Made by a program: the position numbers and the translations under genes. A DNA stretch of 64,000 nucleotides, taken from the NCBI RefSeq assembly GCF_001305595.1, contig NZ_CP012401.1, forward strand, positions 1,437,001 through 1,501,000, written 5' to 3'. The notes beneath the pieces were generated by a model. The model did no database searches and was not told the DNA's origin. It saw only the letters and a program-made list of their open reading frames with translations. Positions within the stretch are counted from its first letter, which is position 1, and the number at the start of each line of letters is the position of its first letter. Source of the DNA: Azospirillum thiophilum (GTDB taxonomy: Bacteria > Pseudomonadota > Alphaproteobacteria > Azospirillales > Azospirillaceae). Below, piece after piece: positions 59,539 to 64,000 of the stretch.

Positions 59539-60933
59539 TTGACGTTTTCCGAACTCGGTCTGCACCCGCTCGTCCTGAAGGCCCTCGAGGCGTTCGAATA
59601 CACCACCCCGACCCCGGTCCAGCTCGCCGCCATTCCGCCGGCGCTCCAGGGCCGCGACATCCTCGCCACCGCCGAGACCGGCACCGGCAAGACCGCGGCC
59701 TTCATGCTGCCGGCCCTGACCCGCACCGCCGAGATGCCGCTGAACGGCGCCGCCACGCCCCGCGTGCTGGTGCTTGCCCCGACGCGCGAACTGGCCAAGC
59801 AGGTCACCGACGCCGCCCGCAAATACGCGAAGTTCATGAAGCTGAACATCGTGGACGTGGTCGGCGGCATGCCCTACCGCGAGCAGCTGCGTCTGCTGTC
59901 GCGTCCGGTCGATGTGCTGGTCGCCACCCCCGGCCGTCTGCTGGACCATGTCTCCCGCCGCCGCATCGCGCTGGATGATGTCGAGGTGCTGATTCTCGAC
60001 GAGGCCGACCGCATGCTGGACATGGGCTTCCTCGACGATGTCGAGACCATCGCCAAATGCTGCCCGCCGACGCGCCAGACCATGCTGTTCACCGCCACGC
60101 TGGACCGCCGCATGGCGCAGCTGGCCGGCAACCTGCTGCGCAACCCGGAGCGCGTCGCCGTCGAGAGCCAGGCGACCGCGATCAACGTGGAACAGCGTCT
60201 GCACCATGCCGACGACCTCGACCACAAGCGCCGCCTGCTGATGCACTTCGCCGGCCAGGAAGAAGTCGGCAAGGCCATCATCTTCGCCGCCACCAAGCGT
60301 GACGCCGACACGCTGGCCGAGGAACTGAGCGCCGCCGGCCATTCCGCCGCCGCCCTGCATGGCGACATGGACCAGACCAAGCGCAACCGCACGCTCCAGC
60401 GCCTGCGCTCGGGCCAGGTCCGCCTGCTGGTGGCGACCGACGTCGCCGCGCGCGGCATCGACGTGCGCGACATCACCCACGTCATCAACTTCGACCTGCC
60501 GCGTTCGGCGGAGGACTATGTCCACCGCATTGGCCGCACCGGCCGGGCCGGCGCCTCGGGCATCGCCATTTCCTTCGCCGCCCGTGCCGACCGCGAGACG
60601 CTGGTCCGGATCGAGCGCTACACGAAGGCGACGCTGGCGATCCACGTCGTGCCCGGCCTGGAGCCGACGCGTCCCTTCACCAGTGGCGGCGGCAGCGGCC
60701 GTCCGGCCGGCCGCAACGGCCGTTCCGGCGGCTATGGCGCTGGTGCCGGCGCCAACGGCAGCGGCAAGCCCTGGCACCGCAATGGCGAGGCCAAGGCCCC
60801 GGGCGGCCCGCGCGGCCCGCGTCCGGACTATGCCCGCAACGACAACCATCGTGGCGACGCCCGTCCGGACCATGCCCGCCGCGATGCCCACGGCAGCGGC
60901 AAGCCGGCCCAGGCCCGCGCCAAGAGCTGGTAA
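59539..60933 (+). CDS. DEAD-box RNA helicase (RhlE-like)
   Basis: A 464-residue RNA helicase: Q motif (YTTPTPVQLAAIPPAL), motif I ATAETGTGKT, motif Ia PTRELAKQV, motif II LDEADRMLDMG, motif III TATL, and the C-terminal RecA domain with VATDVAARGIDVRDITHV and HRIGRTGRAG. The tail (about 375-464) is Gly/Arg/Asn/His-rich, basic and disordered, giving RNA affinity. It acts in ribosome assembly or mRNA turnover, often induced by cold. TTG at 59539 is the likely start, with GAGAAGG at 59522-59528. A very strong terminator follows. Confidence 0.9.
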   Translation: MTFSELGLHPLVLKALEAFEYTTPTPVQLAAIPPALQGRDILATAETGTGKTAAFMLPALTRTAEMPLNGAATPRVLVLAPTRELAKQVTDAARKYAKFMKLNIVDVVGGMPYREQLRLLSRPVDVLVATPGRLLDHVSRRRIALDDVEVLILDEADRMLDMGFLDDVETIAKCCPPTRQTMLFTATLDRRMAQLAGNLLRNPERVAVESQATAINVEQRLHHADDLDHKRRLLMHFAGQEEVGKAIIFAATKRDADTLAEELSAAGHSAAALHGDMDQTKRNRTLQRLRSGQVRLLVATDVAARGIDVRDITHVINFDLPRSAEDYVHRIGRTGRAGASGIAISFAARADRETLVRIERYTKATLAIHVVPGLEPTRPFTSGGGSGRPAGRNGRSGGYGAGAGANGSGKPWHRNGEAKAPGGPRGPRPDYARNDNHRGDARPDHARRDAHGSGKPAQARAKSW

Positions 60934-60971
60934 GGAGAGGCGGGCAACCGCCGACTCCGGCCCTGTGATAA

Positions 60972-61021
60972 GGAAACGCCCTCCCCCGCCGGCCTTGCGG
61001 CCGGCGGGGGAGGGCGTTTCC
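60972..61021. terminator. Very strong bidirectional terminator
   Basis: Perfect 23-bp inverted repeat (60972-60994 with 60999-61021) and a TTGC loop, with AAA/TTT near the base. It lies between the convergent helicase and oxidase genes. Its arms carry the CCCTCCCCCGC core of the dispersed repeat family. Confidence 0.85.
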
Positions 61022-61052
61022 GTTCAAGCCGCTCTGTTCAGCGGGCTTGTCC

Positions 61053-61622
61053 TTACTGGAAGGCGATCTTCGCATGGTCGCCGGGATCGGGCGACTCGCC
61101 GGTCAGCTTCGCCTTCACATAGCCATAGGCGTAGACCATGGCGCTCGACGGGCTGTCCCAATATTCGGCCTGATCGACCGACACCTTCAGCAGGGCGACC
61201 TCGGGATCGTCCGGGCCGTTGGGGAACCAGGTCGACATGATGTCCCGCCACAGGAAGCGGATCTTGTCGCGGTCGCGCACCACCTCGGCGATGCCGGAGA
61301 CCGACACGTAATCCTGCTTGTCCGGGGCGGCGTAGGCGAGGTTGACGCGCCAGTGGCGGTCGATCTCCGACACTTTTCCGGAATCGGCGCGGGTGAAGAA
61401 CCACAGGGTGCCGTCCTCGAACCCGGCATGCGACAGGGTCGCCATCGGGCGGGAGTTCAGACGGCCGTTGTCGTCCAGCGTCGTCATCATCGCGACGTGG
61501 ACCCCCTTGATCAGGCTCCAGAGTTTTTCGACGTCGTCCCGGCTGTGGCCGTGGGGTGTCTGGGAGCCGGTGGGGGAGCCGGTGGTAGAACCGGTGGTGT
61601 CGGCGGTTGTGCTGCGGACCAT
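61053..61622 (-). CDS. Pyridoxamine 5'-phosphate oxidase-family protein (general stress protein 26-like)
   Basis: A 189-residue protein. After a 25-residue Thr/Ser/Gly-rich start (GSTTGSPTGSQTPHGHS) comes a split-barrel flavin-binding fold: LWSLIKGVHVAMMTTLDDNG, LNSRPMATLSHAGFEDGTLWFFT, YVSVSGIAEVVRDRDKIRFLW, WFPNGPDDPEVALLKVSVDQAEYW. This matches the GSP26 branch, which binds FMN or FAD; true PdxH is different in length and motifs. The ATG at 61622 is the first good start. It is 52 bp downstream of cobC on the same strand. Confidence 0.82.
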   Translation of the reverse strand: MVRSTTADTTGSTTGSPTGSQTPHGHSRDDVEKLWSLIKGVHVAMMTTLDDNGRLNSRPMATLSHAGFEDGTLWFFTRADSGKVSEIDRHWRVNLAYAAPDKQDYVSVSGIAEVVRDRDKIRFLWRDIMSTWFPNGPDDPEVALLKVSVDQAEYWDSPSSAMVYAYGYVKAKLTGESPDPGDHAKIAFQ

Positions 61623-61674
61623 GGTCTGCCTCTCGCTCGGTAACCCAAGTGAGATTGGAGAACGCCGGCCGGGG

Positions 61675-62343
61675 TCAAAAGGTTCCGTGCCTCGCATTCA
61701 CTCCCCCGACCGACCAGGAGCCGGCCCCGGTTTCCACATCGTCGCCTGCGCCGGCGCCATAGTGATCGAGCCGGGTCAGCGACCACGGATCGATCCGCAG
61801 CCGCAGCGCCGCTTCCGGCGTCAGATCCAGCGCCGTGGCCAGCGCGCCGCGGATGGTGCCGGCATGGATGACCGCGACCACGTCGCGTCCCGCATGCAGC
61901 GCGGTCAGCCGCCGCAGCGCGTCCGCCGTCCGCTCCATCACCGTGGCGAAGCTCTCGCCGCCCGGCGGGGCGTGGCGGGCCGGGTTGCGCCAGAAGCGGG
62001 CGGCGGCCTCCGCATCGCGCGTCGCGGCGGTGTCGTGGCTGATGCCCTCCCAGTCGCCGAAATCCTGCTCGGTCAGCGCCGGTTCCACCACCGCGGTGCC
62101 GGCCAGGCGCGGCGCCCGCTGCCACAGCGCCTGTGCGGTCTGCCGGCTGCGGCGGAGCGGGCTGGTCAGCCACAGCGCATCGGCGGGCAGGGAGGCCGCC
62201 AGCGCCGCCGCTGCGGCGCGGTCGGCGGTGTCGGCCTCGCGGTCGCTCGCCCCGCAGATGACGTTGCCGGGATTGTGGACCGGCGCATGGCGGATCAGCC
62301 ACCAGCGGGTGACGGTCAGGGGGGTGACGCTCAGCGCGGTCAT
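61675..62343 (-). CDS. cobC: Histidine phosphatase, alpha-ribazole phosphatase CobC-like
   Basis: A 222-residue phosphoglycerate-mutase-fold phosphatase. The phosphohistidine motif is LIRHAPV, followed by LTSPLRRSRQTAQAL, FGDWEG and VIHAGTIRGAL with the second histidine. Its start overlaps the cobS stop by four bases, so the two are translationally coupled. CobC removes phosphate from alpha-ribazole 5'-phosphate in cobalamin nucleotide-loop assembly. The context makes this assignment better than for a lone family member. Confidence 0.87.
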   Translation of the reverse strand: MTALSVTPLTVTRWWLIRHAPVHNPGNVICGASDREADTADRAAAAALAASLPADALWLTSPLRRSRQTAQALWQRAPRLAGTAVVEPALTEQDFGDWEGISHDTAATRDAEAAARFWRNPARHAPPGGESFATVMERTADALRRLTALHAGRDVVAVIHAGTIRGALATALDLTPEAALRLRIDPWSLTRLDHYGAGAGDDVETGAGSWSVGGVNARHGTF

Positions 62344-63209
62344 CGGGCGCCTCCGGCCAGGGCGGCGAGCGTCAGCAGGACCGCCGCCTCGGCCAATTGC
62401 TGGGCGGCGCCGAACACGTCGCCGGTCTGCCCGCCGATCTGCCGCCGGGCCAGGGCCGCCATCGCCCAGACTGCCGTCAGGGATGCCAGGAAAACCGCGG
62501 CCAGGGGAAGCGCGACCGCATCCGCGCCCAGCCGGGCGATCCCCCACAGCGCCGCCCCCGCCACCGCGAGGCCGAGGATGAGCGCCAGCAGGACCGTCGA
62601 GGCTGCCGGCCGTCCCTGGGCCGCCCCCAGCCCGTCGCGCCGCGCCGGCGGCAGTGCCAGTGCCAGCGCCGTCAGCGCGCAGCGCGACAGCGCTCCGGCC
62701 GCCACCAGCGCCGCGACCGCCACCGGCACCGGCAGCGCCGCCAGGGCCGCGGCGCGGATCGCCACCGAAAAGACCAGGGCCAGCACGCCATAGCTGCCGA
62801 CCCGGCTGTCGCGCATGATCTCCAGCTTGCGGGCTGTGTCGCGCCCGCCGCCGAAGCCGTCGGCGACGTCTGCCGCCCCGTCCTCGTGCAGCCCGCCGGT
62901 CAGCCGCACCGTCGCCGCCAGCGCCAGCAGCGCCCCGGCCAGCGGCGGCAGGTTCAGCGCGGCGGCCAGCGCGAGGGCGGCGCCGCCGGCCAGCCCGACC
63001 AGCGCACCGACCAGCGGGAACCACCCCATCGCCCGTGCCGCGGCACCCTCGGCCAGGGGGCCGTTCAGGGAGCCGCTCAGGGGGGCGATGGCAGGAAGCG
63101 GCAGGCGCGTCAGGAACACCAGGGCAAGGGCTGCGTCCTGGGTCCAGCGGGGCTTGGCCGGCGACTGGGGCGGTGGCGGCGGGGCGGTGTCGGGCATGGC
63201 ATCGGGCAT
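62340..63209 (-). CDS. cobS: Adenosylcobinamide-GDP ribazoletransferase CobS
   Basis: A 289-residue membrane enzyme joining adenosylcobinamide-GDP to alpha-ribazole (phosphate), the last step of cobalamin assembly. A Pro-rich start precedes FLTRLPLP and the MGWFPLVGALVG helix, then TGGLHEDGAADVADGFGGGR, the family signature with acidic Mg-binding residues, and several more helices (RDSRVGSYGVLALV). The ATG at 63209 was chosen; a frame opening at 63233 is also possible. No cobalamin riboswitch was recognised upstream. Confidence 0.93.
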   Translation of the reverse strand: MPDAMPDTAPPPPPQSPAKPRWTQDAALALVFLTRLPLPAIAPLSGSLNGPLAEGAAARAMGWFPLVGALVGLAGGAALALAAALNLPPLAGALLALAATVRLTGGLHEDGAADVADGFGGGRDTARKLEIMRDSRVGSYGVLALVFSVAIRAAALAALPVPVAVAALVAAGALSRCALTALALALPPARRDGLGAAQGRPAASTVLLALILGLAVAGAALWGIARLGADAVALPLAAVFLASLTAVWAMAALARRQIGGQTGDVFGAAQQLAEAAVLLTLAALAGGAR

Positions 63210-63606
63210 GATTGGGCATCGACCTACGCCCAAGCGGCGCCCGGCGCAACCCTGCTTGGCGAGGTGCCGCCGCTCCGGCGGATAAGAGGATTTTCCGCCT
63301 GTCCTTATCGTTGCCGGACATCCGTGGCAGGATGGGGGCGGAATGGGACGTTCATTCGCCGCCTGGGAGGATTCGCATGCATTTCCATCCCATCAGGCCG
63401 TTTCCGCCGGTCCGGCACCAGGGCGACGCCAGGGTGTCCCGCTGCCCGGCCCGGCGGATGGAACATGGAACAGGCATGGATTCCTGTTTCATCCGGTTTC
63501 AAATGTTCCATTCGCCGTTCGCCGGGGCGGCCGATTCCTTGACCAAAACACTTGGTCCACCTAATTTGTCCGTTTGAACTGTCCCTCTCAGCATCGTCGA
63601 GCACCC
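63210..63606. other. Intergenic region between cobS and def
   Basis: Divergent promoter region. It contains the def promoter candidate (63539-63567). A partial hairpin AACAGG-N8-CCTGTT lies near 63470-63490. The conserved B12-box pattern of a cobalamin riboswitch was looked for and not found. No gene seen. Confidence 0.5.
63539..63567 (+). promoter_or_regulatory. Candidate sigma-70 promoter for def with inverted repeat
   Basis: TTGACC (63539-63544), 17-bp spacer, TAATTT (63562-63567). The spacer contains GACCAA-AACAC-TTGGTC (63541-63557), a perfect 6-bp inverted repeat. Confidence 0.45.
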
Positions 63607-64000
63607 ATGGCCCGTCTTCCGATCCTCGTCGCCCCGCATCCGGTCCTGAAGCGCAAGGCGCAACCCGTCGCCGAAGTGGATGCGCGCGTCGCCAAGCTGA
63701 TGGACGACATGGTGGAGACCATGTACGACGCCAACGGCATCGGTCTGGCCGCCCCGCAGGTCGGGGTGCTCGACCGCGTCATCGTGGTCGACGTCCACGA
63801 GAAGGGCGAGCCGCCCAACCCGATCCGCCTCGCCAATCCGGAGATCGTCTGGTCGTCGGACGAGAAGGCGGTGTGCGAGGAGGGCTGCCTGTCGGTGCCC
63901 GAGCAATATGCCGAGGTGACGCGTCCGGAACGAATCCGCGTCCGCTATCTCGACGAACGCAACCAGCCGCAGGAGCTGGAGGCCGACGGCATGCTCGCCA
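63607..64000 (+). CDS. def: Peptide deformylase, N-terminal part
   Basis: Metalloenzyme removing the N-formyl group from new proteins. The first 131 residues are in the window; the frame runs off the right edge. Motif 1 GIGLAAPQVG and motif 2 EEGCLSVPE, with the metal-binding cysteine, are intact. The HExxH motif lies beyond the window. The opening ARLPILVAPHPVLKRKAQPV is standard for the family. In many bacteria fmt follows def. Confidence 0.95.
   Translation, partial: MARLPILVAPHPVLKRKAQPVAEVDARVAKLMDDMVETMYDANGIGLAAPQVGVLDRVIVVDVHEKGEPPNPIRLANPEIVWSSDEKAVCEEGCLSVPEQYAEVTRPERIRVRYLDERNQPQELEADGMLA

Noticed and set aside
63210..63606. Cobalamin riboswitch upstream of cobS
   Set aside because: The gap is long enough, but neither the conserved B12-box nor the other core segments were found on the minus strand.

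Overview
The window is GC-rich, densely coded alphaproteobacterial DNA. The gene content fits a free-living, nitrogen-fixing member of the Rhodospirillales, most likely Azospirillum or a close relative. The clues are a CowN nitrogenase-protection gene beside a PAS-LytTR (RcoM-like) regulator, an RpoE-ChrR pair, GGAAC-N16/17-CGTT (EcfG-type) promoters, several large hybrid histidine kinases, a citramalate synthase and an orphan TRAP binding protein. The genus is inferred from gene content; no rRNA or tRNA gene was seen.

Layout. 0-5.5 kb: end of a branched-chain amino-acid ABC importer (livG', livF), maleylacetoacetate isomerase, a 5TM hybrid histidine kinase and a DMT exporter. 5.5-13.9 kb: an envelope/stress block with small exported proteins, a two-domain cold-shock protein with an RG-rich linker, DUF2934 and CBS proteins, NnrU, DedA, two DUF4398 lipoproteins (one with OmpA) and a phospholipase-D enzyme. 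Two exact EcfG-type promoters lie here. 13.9-19.3 kb: an amidoligase-glutamine amidotransferase pair and a second hybrid kinase. 19.3-23 kb: EVE, YciI, exonuclease and Nudix genes on the minus strand, then a methyltransferase. 23-31 kb: aconitase and acetyl-CoA synthetase, a pair of unknown membrane coiled-coil proteins, a TRAP binding protein. 31-35.7 kb: OmpA, cupin, LpxD, TrmJ, then the RcoM-like/CowN module with three 20-bp direct repeats between the two genes. 35.7-45.4 kb: PQQ-type sugar dehydrogenase, and a run in which a third hybrid kinase, a PleD-like diguanylate cyclase and a divergent MoeA are tightly packed, followed by a MoeA fused to a periplasmic-binding-like domain. 45.4-52.4 kb: rpoE-chrR with its own ECF-type promoter, a VUT transporter, cimA, a beta-hydroxyacid dehydrogenase, TerB, an AEC transporter and an XRE repressor. 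52.4-53.3 kb: an AT-richer, gene-poor stretch. 53.3-64 kb: chemoreceptor, DinG-like helicase, mtgA, FliL-like protein, a RhlE-like RNA helicase, a flavin-type oxidase, cobC-cobS and the start of def.

Two sequence habits stand out. Short tandem duplications of roughly 12-27 bp recur in intergenic DNA and often include a stop codon. A dispersed palindromic repeat built on CCCTCCCCCGC occurs at least twice, with its core also present in a very strong terminator.
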